Below, in pieces: positions 9,564-17,893 of a stretch of 64,000 bases of DNA. The notes beneath the pieces were generated by a model that made no database searches, was not told where the DNA came from, and saw only the letters and a list, made by a program, of their open reading frames with translations. How positions within the stretch are numbered: position 1 is the first letter of the stretch; the number at the start of each line of letters is the position of its first letter. Made by a program: the position numbers and the translations under genes. This DNA is from Anaerohabitans sp964387285 (lineage in GTDB: Bacteria > Zhuqueibacterota > Zhuqueibacteria > Residuimicrobiales > Residuimicrobiaceae), in assembly GCA_964387285.1 (NCBI GenBank), contig CAYLWO010000007.1:62001-126000 (forward strand), read 5' to 3'.

Positions 9564-10721
9564 CTAGTAACTGCATTTTTTTGCTTCATCGCCAAAAGCG
9601 TGCAACAGGGGCAAATCCGCGTCAAAGAAATGATCCGACGGGCTTAAAATAAAACCGCCATGTGCACCCGCTTCTGCAAAGCAGCGACGGACTTCTGCGC
9701 GGGTTTGTTCTTCGCTGCAATTCTTAAAAAAATGAAATTGATCGAATCCGCCGATCATGCAGACTTGAGCACCAATGCGTTGTTTGGCCTCTGCCAGGCG
9801 TACATCTCCACCCATTTCGGACGGTGTAAAAGTTTCCATGGCATCCGGCTGCATGGCCGCGATATGTTCCAACATGGGCATCATACCGCCGCAGGTATGG
9901 TAAACGACGCGCTGCCCGGCTTGATGCGCTGCGGCGATAATGGGTGCGTCATAGGGCGCAACAAATTCATCAAACACCCCGGGGGAAATGACCGTTGAAG
10001 AGGCATCCCCCCCGCCCAGTTCCAGCACATCGTAATGTGCACCGGCCAGAGAATGGGCAAAATCCAGCTTGCGTCTCTGCAAAACAGTCAAAAATTCATG
10101 CACCCATTGCGGATCATCAAAGGTTTCCATGATAAGCAGATCAATCCCGTATAGACAAGCGGCGTCCTGCCAGGTGCCCGGCTGACCGAATAAATCGAAG
10201 CAGATAAAGTGGGAACGGACCAGGCCTCGTTCGCCAAACTCTTGCGCATATTTATTGACCTCTTGCACATCACATACAGGCGACGGTAAAAATTCAGCGA
10301 CAAGATCGATGTCACGCTTGTTTTTTATCAGCCGTTCTGCAACCCAGGTTGTATAATCATTGGATTGCAAAACAGTTGTAAGCGTTCCCTTTGGAGTTAT
10401 GATATGAAACCGTTCACTTTTATAAGTAGGGTCCGGAACCGGTTCACTGGTGATGCGCCACTGATCGGTAATCACGCGACGGGAGCGATAGCGTTCAGGC
10501 TCCGGTTGTTGCGGATCATAATACTGTCCTTTGGGCGAATCAGGTTGCAAAAGTTCCAACCATCGGTAAGCATCCAGTCCAAAATGATCAAAGAACTGAT
10601 CATAATCGATGCCCTGCATATGTCGCTCCAGAAAGTAGGGCATGACGTGGTGCGTGGTCGCCGGCAAATGATCCGGTTTCTGCCGCTTGAGTGCGGCCAA
10701 CATGCGTTGCTTGCTCGTCAT
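9564..10721 (-). CDS. UroD-family protein with MtaA-type zinc motif, probable methyltransferase
   Basis: Member (385 aa) of the uroporphyrinogen decarboxylase superfamily, on the MtaA/CmuA methyltransferase side rather than heme HemE. The zinc signature is visible: His275-x-Cys277 in VVYHTCGGM and Cys321 in CMIGGFDQF, the H-x-C-x(n)-C pattern MtaA-like enzymes use to activate thiols or transfer methyl groups from corrinoids. The start at ATG 10721 follows AAAGGAG by about 8 nt; an in-frame GTG at 10730 directly abuts that site and is rejected. Its ATG overlaps the isomerase stop (TGATG), indicating coupled translation. No corrinoid protein gene is in the window. Removing a methyl group from a methylated sugar would fit the neighbours, but that is inference. 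Confidence 0.82.
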   Translation of the reverse strand: MTSKQRMLAALKRQKPDHLPATTHHVMPYFLERHMQGIDYDQFFDHFGLDAYRWLELLQPDSPKGQYYDPQQPEPERYRSRRVITDQWRITSEPVPDPTYKSERFHIITPKGTLTTVLQSNDYTTWVAERLIKNKRDIDLVAEFLPSPVCDVQEVNKYAQEFGERGLVRSHFICFDLFGQPGTWQDAACLYGIDLLIMETFDDPQWVHEFLTVLQRRKLDFAHSLAGAHYDVLELGGGDASSTVISPGVFDEFVAPYDAPIIAAAHQAGQRVVYHTCGGMMPMLEHIAAMQPDAMETFTPSEMGGDVRLAEAKQRIGAQVCMIGGFDQFHFFKNCSEEQTRAEVRRCFAEAGAHGGFILSPSDHFFDADLPLLHAFGDEAKKCSY

Positions 10722-11527
10722 CACACCCACTCCTTTGCCGCCAGTTCAATAAGCAGTTGTAATCGTTTATGACATACTTGCGTTGTTTCCAGCAGCGGCG
10801 TCTGATGTGTTTCCAGGGTTACGTGCGGAACAATGGCATCGCGATGGAGTGCGACGATTTGTCCGACCCAATTGACTCCACCCTCGCCCAACATTTTGCA
10901 TCCCTGACGGGCGTCCACAACAGCATCTTTGACATGTACGTTTCGTATATAAGGTTTGAGCGCTTCGTAACCGACCGGATAGGGCAATTCTCCCGTACTT
11001 ATGGCATTAGCCGGATCCCAATTGGCAGATAAATTTTTTCTATCCGCTGCTTTTATTAATTTGGCGGCATTGGATCCCGAGTCACAATAAAATCCGGGTT
11101 CATTTTCAATCGCGATGGTCAAGTCGGCATGGGATGCCAGATCAGCCAGCTGCTGGTAGAGGGCGATCACCTCCGCCTCTGGAGTCTCATCACGCAAAAA
11201 GCTGAAACTGATTATAGTCGGCGCCCGCAGTTCTTTGGCCATAGTAAAAGTGTTGGGCAGCGTTTCTTTAAACGCTTTTTGTATCCCGTTGAGATCAGAC
11301 GGTTTTATTTTAAAAGTGCCGGGAGAAAGTGCGGTAATTTGGATGGTATGGCTTCTGACGAGATTCAGAATATACTGATAATCGGCTGCATCGATATAGG
11401 GTATGCGTTTTTCATAGCTGCCGATGCAGCGCAGTTCATATTTGCGAATGCCGAGTTTTAATCCTTCCGTGATAGCGGTGTGAATATCCAAAGCGATTTC
11501 ATCCGTGACTGCTGCAATTTCCAACAT
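10721..11527 (-). CDS. Sugar phosphate isomerase/epimerase family TIM-barrel protein
   Basis: Protein of 268 residues of the xylose isomerase-like TIM-barrel (AP endonuclease 2) family, which isomerises or epimerises sugars and keto-sugars using a divalent metal. Visible pattern: start LEIAAVTDEIALDIHTAI with alternating strands and helices, a metal-ligand Glu in TIAIENEPGFY (about 140-150), LSANWDPANA, YIRNVHVKDA (His and Asp ligands), and a final Glu in VTLETHQTP. AAAGGAT sits 9 nt before ATG 11527 and overlaps the stop of the preceding gene. With the adjacent glycosidase-like proteins it probably processes the released sugar. The exact substrate cannot be read from sequence. Confidence 0.85.
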   Translation of the reverse strand: MLEIAAVTDEIALDIHTAITEGLKLGIRKYELRCIGSYEKRIPYIDAADYQYILNLVRSHTIQITALSPGTFKIKPSDLNGIQKAFKETLPNTFTMAKELRAPTIISFSFLRDETPEAEVIALYQQLADLASHADLTIAIENEPGFYCDSGSNAAKLIKAADRKNLSANWDPANAISTGELPYPVGYEALKPYIRNVHVKDAVVDARQGCKMLGEGGVNWVGQIVALHRDAIVPHVTLETHQTPLLETTQVCHKRLQLLIELAAKEWV

Positions 11528-11533
11528 GCGATT

Positions 11534-13852
11534 TTATCCTTTCTGCAAAGCCGATTTTTCGATAATATAGTTCGGGTTGATACGGGGTTCATCCTCCATA
11601 TGCTTTTGCATGAGCGATATGCGCTTGACAAGATTTTCACCAAATCGCTTGCCGTGAATGAGCGGCGTCTCTCCGTTTTCTGCTATGGGGATGAATTCGA
11701 TTCTGGCCGTTTGCCATAATTCAAGCAGCGCCTGCGAGTTGGCAATTTCTTTTGCCATCATCTCACGGATCATGGCGCGATAGCGCTTTTTTTCACTTTC
11801 CTGATCCGCATGCAAATAACCATACACGCCGGCGATCCAGGCATTGACGCTGTGTTGCGTACGGAACCAGCATTGCAATGCGCGCAAGCGAATCCATTGA
11901 TCATATAAAACATTGTTGGGTTCGACCTCGGCATATTGCGTGTTCAATTTTTCCTCAAGAATCCGTATGGCCTTGTCCAACGGCGGCCACAGATTTTCAT
12001 CCATACGCTGCATATCCAGTTCACAACGATCCGGCGTCGCCAGAGTGAATAGAACATCTTGAGACAAATCGACATTGTTGGGATTATGCGGCGTAGTACA
12101 GATATAGTCCTCGTAATAGCTGCGCTCCTGTTCCGAAACCGCTTCTAAATCGGGAACAAACGGCCGCTGCCAGAGTCGGAACCAGGTAAAACCAAATGTG
12201 GTATACAGTCCGTTGGTAATCGGATAGGCCAAAATCGCTTCTTCAGCCAATTTCCACGCCGCCAGGAGCGTTGCATATTGCTCCTCCCCGGCCCATCGTT
12301 TTGCTGTTTGCGCTAAAAATCGATCAATATCCAGATTCGCATCTGCTGCAAAAGCTGCGACCACTTCTTGATTCACGCCATAGGGAACCAGATTGGGAGG
12401 ATTGGCGCCACCCTGATGCGCAATGCAATCCAGGCCAGCCTGATGCATGGATTTTATCTTACGAAATGTCAGCCATGGATAGGGAATACCCAACAACGGT
12501 TCAAAAATAGTGAACGAACCACAGCTAAAATTAAAATGGGCCAAACTGCCGCGTTCGTCAAGCTGCCTGAGCAACGGCAGTTCCCGATCGTCGACGTAAT
12601 TTTGGTATATGGAGCCGCCGGCGACCTCTTTAATTTCAGGATACCGGGGATGGCTGTAATGCAAACTCCAGCCCACGGCGAACAGTGAATTGGTTTCGAC
12701 ATCGATGCGGTCGGTCAATCCCTGCCAGATGGTTTCGTGTTCACCATAAAAAGATTCCATCCGGGTAATGATCCGAAATTCCGGGTTGATGGTTCTGCCG
12801 GCATCACGCAAGGTGCGCAAAAAACGCAAAGCATTTTCACCTGCCTGTCGTGCGATTTCAGCATCATCTTTCCATTCCCGAATGAGGAAAGCGCCGCCGT
12901 TGCGGCCCACGTACAGGGACTTGGTGTGTTCAAAACCCGCGCCGCTGTCGTTGGTCCAGACATCCATATAGGCAAGTTGCGGCGCCTCACGCAACAGCTT
13001 TTGCAGCATATCCGCATAATGATCTAGAACGCGCGGATGCACAATCGACAAATTATAACGTGGTTTAAAACTGCGGAAAGGATGATCCACACGTGCGCCG
13101 CGCAGCATGGGGTATTTCTCAAACAGCTGTTCAGGAACAGAGCGAGGTTCAAAACAAAGCAATCCGGGCGTCAATCCGTATTTGGCTGCATAGCGCGCGT
13201 TTTCTTTTAACCGGCTTAGATTCGCTGATAAATAATAAAAAGGATAAATGCCCTTATTCAATTCGCTGTAAACAAATTGATCCAACGCCGGACAATAGGT
13301 GTAGAACATCGGATAGGTTTCGCCAACAGGTCCGGTCTCCAGAGACATGGGAAAAGCCAGTCCGTTTACCTCCACGTGCGTGAACCCAAGCCGCGCCAAT
13401 TCACGAAAATAGGCCTCACGGTCTAAATTTCTCAGCAGGCGTCCGCCCTGATTCAGAAAATGATCATAGGTGGAACGATACCAGCGAAAGGACCGTTGCT
13501 GCAACACGCCGGATTTCCAAACCGATACATTATCTTCGTTATGATGGTCCATCAAGCGCATCAGCCAGGCGTAGAGATGATGCGCCTTGGATGACCACAA
13601 CATTCCTGCACCGGTTTCATCGATTTGAAAAAAGACATTATCCCTTTTGTCTGTCTGCAAAGGAAGATGATAACCTTCACCAACCGCAATCGTCAAACGA
13701 CCGGCCTGTTTTTCAACCTTTGCTTTTTTTGATTCGAGTACAATGGCTGGAAATTGAGACGCCAAAAATTCGGCGCAGGTTTTACAGACCGGCTCTCCCT
13801 GCAACGGGTAAACGACGATTTGGATATGGCTGAAAGCGTCAGCTAATTTCAT
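11534..13852 (-). CDS. Large glycoside-hydrolase-like TIM-barrel protein, family unassigned
   Basis: I do not recognise a named family for this 772-residue protein. It has a small N-terminal alpha/beta domain (about 1-105), then strands and helices typical of a (beta/alpha)8 barrel (RLGFTHVEVNGLAFP; AAKYGLTPGLLCFEPR; APQLAYMDVWTNDSGAGF; RIITRMESFYGE), and a helix-rich C-terminus. That domain order resembles GH67 alpha-glucuronidase or GH20/GH84-type enzymes. Acidic residues in WTNDSGAGFEH and RMESFYGEHE are the best catalytic candidates. There is no signal peptide, so it would act in the cytoplasm on imported oligosaccharides. It is packed 6 nt from the isomerase and 15 nt from the glycosidase on either side, within one probable operon. 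Confidence 0.6.
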   Translation of the reverse strand: MKLADAFSHIQIVVYPLQGEPVCKTCAEFLASQFPAIVLESKKAKVEKQAGRLTIAVGEGYHLPLQTDKRDNVFFQIDETGAGMLWSSKAHHLYAWLMRLMDHHNEDNVSVWKSGVLQQRSFRWYRSTYDHFLNQGGRLLRNLDREAYFRELARLGFTHVEVNGLAFPMSLETGPVGETYPMFYTYCPALDQFVYSELNKGIYPFYYLSANLSRLKENARYAAKYGLTPGLLCFEPRSVPEQLFEKYPMLRGARVDHPFRSFKPRYNLSIVHPRVLDHYADMLQKLLREAPQLAYMDVWTNDSGAGFEHTKSLYVGRNGGAFLIREWKDDAEIARQAGENALRFLRTLRDAGRTINPEFRIITRMESFYGEHETIWQGLTDRIDVETNSLFAVGWSLHYSHPRYPEIKEVAGGSIYQNYVDDRELPLLRQLDERGSLAHFNFSCGSFTIFEPLLGIPYPWLTFRKIKSMHQAGLDCIAHQGGANPPNLVPYGVNQEVVAAFAADANLDIDRFLAQTAKRWAGEEQYATLLAAWKLAEEAILAYPITNGLYTTFGFTWFRLWQRPFVPDLEAVSEQERSYYEDYICTTPHNPNNVDLSQDVLFTLATPDRCELDMQRMDENLWPPLDKAIRILEEKLNTQYAEVEPNNVLYDQWIRLRALQCWFRTQHSVNAWIAGVYGYLHADQESEKKRYRAMIREMMAKEIANSQALLELWQTARIEFIPIAENGETPLIHGKRFGENLVKRISLMQKHMEDEPRINPNYIIEKSALQKG

Positions 13853-13867
13853 AATCCGTTTCCGATT

Positions 13868-15451
13868 TTATTCAAACCATATCCTGATTTTCCCGGCATT
13901 CCTGATTTGCGCTTTAAAATCCACATAACGGCTGGATTCTATCTTGACCATTTTGAACGGTATTTTCTCTTTTTTGCACGTCACTTTGTTGACCTGGACC
14001 GTATCCGGCAACAGCACATGAAAGTGAACATCGCTTTTGCTTGTCTCAATGTCAAGCGCCATATGATCAGACGCAAGATCGTACCTGTAATTGAATTGCG
14101 CATCCGAGGCCGGGTAATGCAGGCACACCTCGGCTTCCTGCACGTCAGCGGCATTCCAGCGCGGGGCCAGAGTCACTCGGCGGAACAATTTATGATGATC
14201 CACCACGCCTGCCAATCCTTCAAACAGCGCGTGCGCCATGGCGCCTGATCCCCAACCATCCGTGGGCATGGCATCAGGGCTGGTGCTGGTTTCGGCTGTG
14301 CTGTTCCGTCCGTCCGGAAAATACCACAGAAAAGTGGCCTTTTCTTTTTCAATCATTTGGTAATATCGGGATAAAATATCCACGCCATACCATTCATAAC
14401 CGTGTTCGAAAGCGGCGCGCGCCAGTTCACCGCCTACCAGGGGCATGATGCCGCCATTGCAATACGCGCCTTTTACCAGCACGTCATCGCCAAAAATGCC
14501 GTCGGGAAAAGGCGGATCAATGGAAAACCACTCGGCGAATGCGTTGCCTTTTTCTTTGCGCGTCAAATACTCCTGCAGAATCGACTTGGCCATGGCGTGA
14601 TCGGTCACGCCCCGATTGATGGCCATGGGATTGCTCAAAGACAATTGCTCCGCTTCATCAACTCCGGCAATGGTCACTGGTGATAGTTTGACAAAATGCG
14701 TATAAAAGCGACCATTCCAGCAGAGTGCGTTCATGGCCTTGCGCAATTTTTTTGCTTTAGAAAACCACCACCCTGCCTTTTTCTTGTGACCCAAATAGTC
14801 GTATAAGCGGGCCATGATCATGAACGCTTCATAATAGCCGCTGTTGTCGCCGTGCATGATGCCCCAAAAAGTATGATCATCAATTTGCATTTGCAGCCAG
14901 TCATGCCGTCCGGCTGTGTAGGCGAAATCCCAGGTATCAATGGTGTACGGACGTTTGACCAGTTTATGCTCCTTATCCCAACGCCAGGGATGAGAAAGGA
15001 TATAATGCAATGCGTTATCCATATGCGGCAGCATTTGCTTGATCCATCGGTCATCACCGGTACATTGCCAGGCCAGGTAGGCTGCCTTGACAAAGCGATA
15101 TTCAACATCCGCTTCTACCGGCACACGTACATATTTGGCCCAATTCTCGCGTTCACTGGGCAATTTTTCCGGAAATACCGTATAATAGTCAAAAATGCGG
15201 CCGTTCAAGGCCTGGGTCTCGGCGAAATGCTCTAGACAACTGGTCACGTCGTTTTCAAAATATTTAAAACAACGCATCATATCGCTGTGATCGCGGATCC
15301 AAATGGAACGGGCATCCGGTGAACGATAGCCGCGGATTTTTTTATCGTCCATGACAATATCGAGGTAATTATTGCGAAAAAAATCCCGGATTACAGGATA
15401 TAATCCGTTCCAGGCCGGTTGATCTGTTTTAATAGCTGTTTTTTCACTCAT
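13868..15451 (-). CDS. Six-hairpin (alpha/alpha)6 glycosidase, cytoplasmic
   Basis: Protein of 527 residues with the (alpha/alpha)6-barrel pattern of glycogen-debranching, GH15 and GH63-like enzymes. The diagnostic stretch is DARSIWIRDHSDMMRCF (about residue 50), matching the W-x-RD signature that binds the non-reducing end sugar; TIDTWDFAY and TDGWGSGAMAHALF carry further acidic and aromatic candidates, and a beta-sandwich tail follows. An in-frame ATG lies 18 codons upstream, but ATG 15451 (MSEKTA) is preceded by AAAGGAG at ideal spacing. It heads the minus-strand sugar operon and shares the RDHS(M)M signature with the divergent gene at 15592, so the two probably attack related linkages. 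No signal peptide. Confidence 0.78.
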   Translation of the reverse strand: MSEKTAIKTDQPAWNGLYPVIRDFFRNNYLDIVMDDKKIRGYRSPDARSIWIRDHSDMMRCFKYFENDVTSCLEHFAETQALNGRIFDYYTVFPEKLPSERENWAKYVRVPVEADVEYRFVKAAYLAWQCTGDDRWIKQMLPHMDNALHYILSHPWRWDKEHKLVKRPYTIDTWDFAYTAGRHDWLQMQIDDHTFWGIMHGDNSGYYEAFMIMARLYDYLGHKKKAGWWFSKAKKLRKAMNALCWNGRFYTHFVKLSPVTIAGVDEAEQLSLSNPMAINRGVTDHAMAKSILQEYLTRKEKGNAFAEWFSIDPPFPDGIFGDDVLVKGAYCNGGIMPLVGGELARAAFEHGYEWYGVDILSRYYQMIEKEKATFLWYFPDGRNSTAETSTSPDAMPTDGWGSGAMAHALFEGLAGVVDHHKLFRRVTLAPRWNAADVQEAEVCLHYPASDAQFNYRYDLASDHMALDIETSKSDVHFHVLLPDTVQVNKVTCKKEKIPFKMVKIESSRYVDFKAQIRNAGKIRIWFE

Positions 15452-15591
15452 GGTGGTCTCCTTTACAGGTGCCAAGTTAGCCAATAATTCCTTTCCAGTC
15501 AACAATAATCCTTTTTTTAGCTTGCTTTATTGCCGGATGTTGAATATTTTATTGTTTCTAATTTTAATCGTTTGAAAGGATTTTACCGCTT
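15452..15591. promoter_or_regulatory. Divergent promoter region of the sugar cluster
   Basis: This 140-nt AT-rich gap separates the start of the minus-strand glycosidase operon from the plus-strand glycosidase-symporter pair, so both promoters and any shared operator must be here. I see no clear operator palindrome. The plus-strand ribosome-binding site is AAAGGAT near 15575. Confidence 0.5.
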
Positions 15592-17874
15592 ATGGAAATG
15601 GCAGAACACGTCTATCATGATGATCCCAAAGTGGGCCCCATAGACGTACAAACCAACCTCCCGGATACCCATTATTTTTTCATCGGCAACGGTCATATTC
15701 TCGGCGCTGTGCAAATTTGTGCAAATGACAGCGCAACCACGATTGGTCTGGCTCTCATGCACCCCGATGTGTTTCGGTCTAAGAGAAACGCTTTGTCCAT
15801 GGACCCGGAAAACGGATTACGGGCGACCCAGATCGACATCATTAACGAAGCCTATCGCTTCCAACCAGACCCCAAGCAGGTGGAATCTGACTGGATAGAC
15901 TTTCAAGGCGTTCCGGCTGTACAGGTGCGCTGGGGCGCCGGCCAGTTTAACGTAACAGAAATTTTTTATTGTCCTGATCGGTGTTTGCCGCGCCTGTTGC
16001 GCTTGCTAGAATTTGAGAGTGTCGTTGAAGAAGAACAAACCCTGGTCATTGAAACCGGTCTATTGCAGGAAAAAATCTCTACGCAAATTTTTCTAGCCGG
16101 CAAAGCAAGCAGTAGTTTGACCTTAACCTATGAATTGGTTTATGATGAAACGGTAAATGCGACTCTGACCGCTTTACTGATGCCGGAGGCGGAGGCTGGG
16201 GCTGCAACCGAGCAAGCCATCAGCCCGGATTCGGCAGAGGAATTTCCAGAACAAACGGCGCCGGCAGCGGAACAGGCAATAGGGCAGGAACCGGAACAAG
16301 AATCTGAGCAGCAGCCGGAACCAGAACCATCTTCAGGAACCGAGATAACACCAGATTCGGAACCGGATGCCGGCAAAGAGAGTCAGGAATCGGCGCAACC
16401 AGTCCATCCGTGGCGAGCGCAAATGAGAATCAGCGAGCCTGACGAGATTGCTGCACCGGCAAAAGAGTTCTGGCAGAATTTACTGCAGGCTTCTTTTGCA
16501 CAACCGGTTTTAGATCATCTTTTCCGCACAGCCAATACCTGTATGCAGCAGGTCGTTTCAGAACAAGGCGCCGTTGATGCCTCCATCTGGCAGTACAATC
16601 TAGAATGGGTGCGCGACCATTCCATGATGGCCTTAGGGCTGGTTATGTCCGGCAATTATGCGCTGGCAAAAACCATGCTGGCTCGATTATTGACTCATTT
16701 TGTTTCAGAAGAGGGCGACACCCTGGATTCCAGTCGTAAACGGCCTCATCAGGAAATAGAGCTGGATCAAAATGGTCAACTGTTGCTGGCCATCAAGACA
16801 TACATCGATTTTACCGGCGATATCGGATTCGCCGAGCAACATTGGGAAAAAATCAGCGCTGTGGCCGATTTTCCGTTACAACGCGTTTTTCATCACAAAG
16901 AATCAGGTTTGCTGCATAACCGACGCGAATTTTGGGAACGCCATTCACAATTCGGCATCAAAGACGGAATGGAAATCAGCTATCAGGTTTTTGTTTCCAT
17001 CGGTCTGGCTTGTGCCGCCGGCCTGGCCAAGGAATTGGAAAAAAACAAGCAATACGAAAAATGGTCCAACGAAAGCGCACGGCTCAAACAGGCTGCTCTG
17101 ACCGATCCGAAATATCGGCTAATCGAACATGGTCATCTGGTCAAGCGCCGCCTGCTGAACGGCCAGGTGCAATCGGATGTCATCGCCCATCCTAATATCG
17201 TGCTGCCGCCAGGCGTGCCCATGGGCGAGGCCATTCCCCACTTTTTAAATCCGGACAGTTCCATTGCTCTGCCCATCGCCTGGGAGTTTATTGATCCCAG
17301 AGGCGAATTGGCGAAAAACACCCTTTTTCAAACCGAACGGCTTTGGAATCAACGATGGTCCTTTGGCGGATATGGTCGTTATCACGTCAGTTCAGAACCG
17401 GATTCTCCAGGGCCCTGGCCTTTTGCCAGCATTTTTATCGCACGCGCCTATCTGGAGCAGGGTCAGGACGATAAAGTATGGCGTGTGCTCAACTGGATGA
17501 ACGGTCTCACCGGAGCACGCTCCGGCAGTTGGTATGAATTCTATGGACCTCGCCCCAGTCCGCCGTGTCCACAGGTCGGGTTTACTCCCTGGACCTGGGC
17601 GGAACTGCTTCTCTTTTTCGTACACCATATTTTAGGCATTCGTCCTAATAAAACTAAATTAACAGTGCGTCCGCGCCTATTATCCGGCGCTGGAACAATG
17701 AATGCCTCTTTTAATATTCAGGGCAGGCAAATCCAGCTTACGGTGCACAAGGTCGGTGAGAACGAGTCAGCGAATGCTTTGGTGAACGGCGATAAAGTTC
17801 CCTACAGTATTGAAAAAGGACTGACCTGTTCATTAAAGAATGCCGAAACTCTGCAAATAGAAATCTATCAATAA
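15592..17874 (+). CDS. Six-hairpin glycosidase with acidic Pro/Glu-rich insert
   Basis: Protein of 760 residues: an N-terminal beta-sandwich (about 1-195), a low-complexity insert rich in Glu, Pro, Ala and Gln (about 196-276), and an (alpha/alpha)6 catalytic barrel from about 300 with LEWVRDHSMMALGLV (near 340) and FTPWTWAELLLFF near the end. A short beta domain closes it. The architecture resembles GH15/GH63-like hydrolases or phosphorylase-like six-hairpin enzymes. There is no signal peptide, so a cytoplasmic role on imported glycans is likely. It is followed after 19 nt by a symporter gene, suggesting transport and hydrolysis of the same substrate. The insert is unusual for a cytoplasmic enzyme (see findings). 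Confidence 0.75.
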   Translation: MEMAEHVYHDDPKVGPIDVQTNLPDTHYFFIGNGHILGAVQICANDSATTIGLALMHPDVFRSKRNALSMDPENGLRATQIDIINEAYRFQPDPKQVESDWIDFQGVPAVQVRWGAGQFNVTEIFYCPDRCLPRLLRLLEFESVVEEEQTLVIETGLLQEKISTQIFLAGKASSSLTLTYELVYDETVNATLTALLMPEAEAGAATEQAISPDSAEEFPEQTAPAAEQAIGQEPEQESEQQPEPEPSSGTEITPDSEPDAGKESQESAQPVHPWRAQMRISEPDEIAAPAKEFWQNLLQASFAQPVLDHLFRTANTCMQQVVSEQGAVDASIWQYNLEWVRDHSMMALGLVMSGNYALAKTMLARLLTHFVSEEGDTLDSSRKRPHQEIELDQNGQLLLAIKTYIDFTGDIGFAEQHWEKISAVADFPLQRVFHHKESGLLHNRREFWERHSQFGIKDGMEISYQVFVSIGLACAAGLAKELEKNKQYEKWSNESARLKQAALTDPKYRLIEHGHLVKRRLLNGQVQSDVIAHPNIVLPPGVPMGEAIPHFLNPDSSIALPIAWEFIDPRGELAKNTLFQTERLWNQRWSFGGYGRYHVSSEPDSPGPWPFASIFIARAYLEQGQDDKVWRVLNWMNGLTGARSGSWYEFYGPRPSPPCPQVGFTPWTWAELLLFFVHHILGIRPNKTKLTVRPRLLSGAGTMNASFNIQGRQIQLTVHKVGENESANALVNGDKVPYSIEKGLTCSLKNAETLQIEIYQ

Positions 17875-17893
17875 TCGGAAGAAAGGAACTGAT

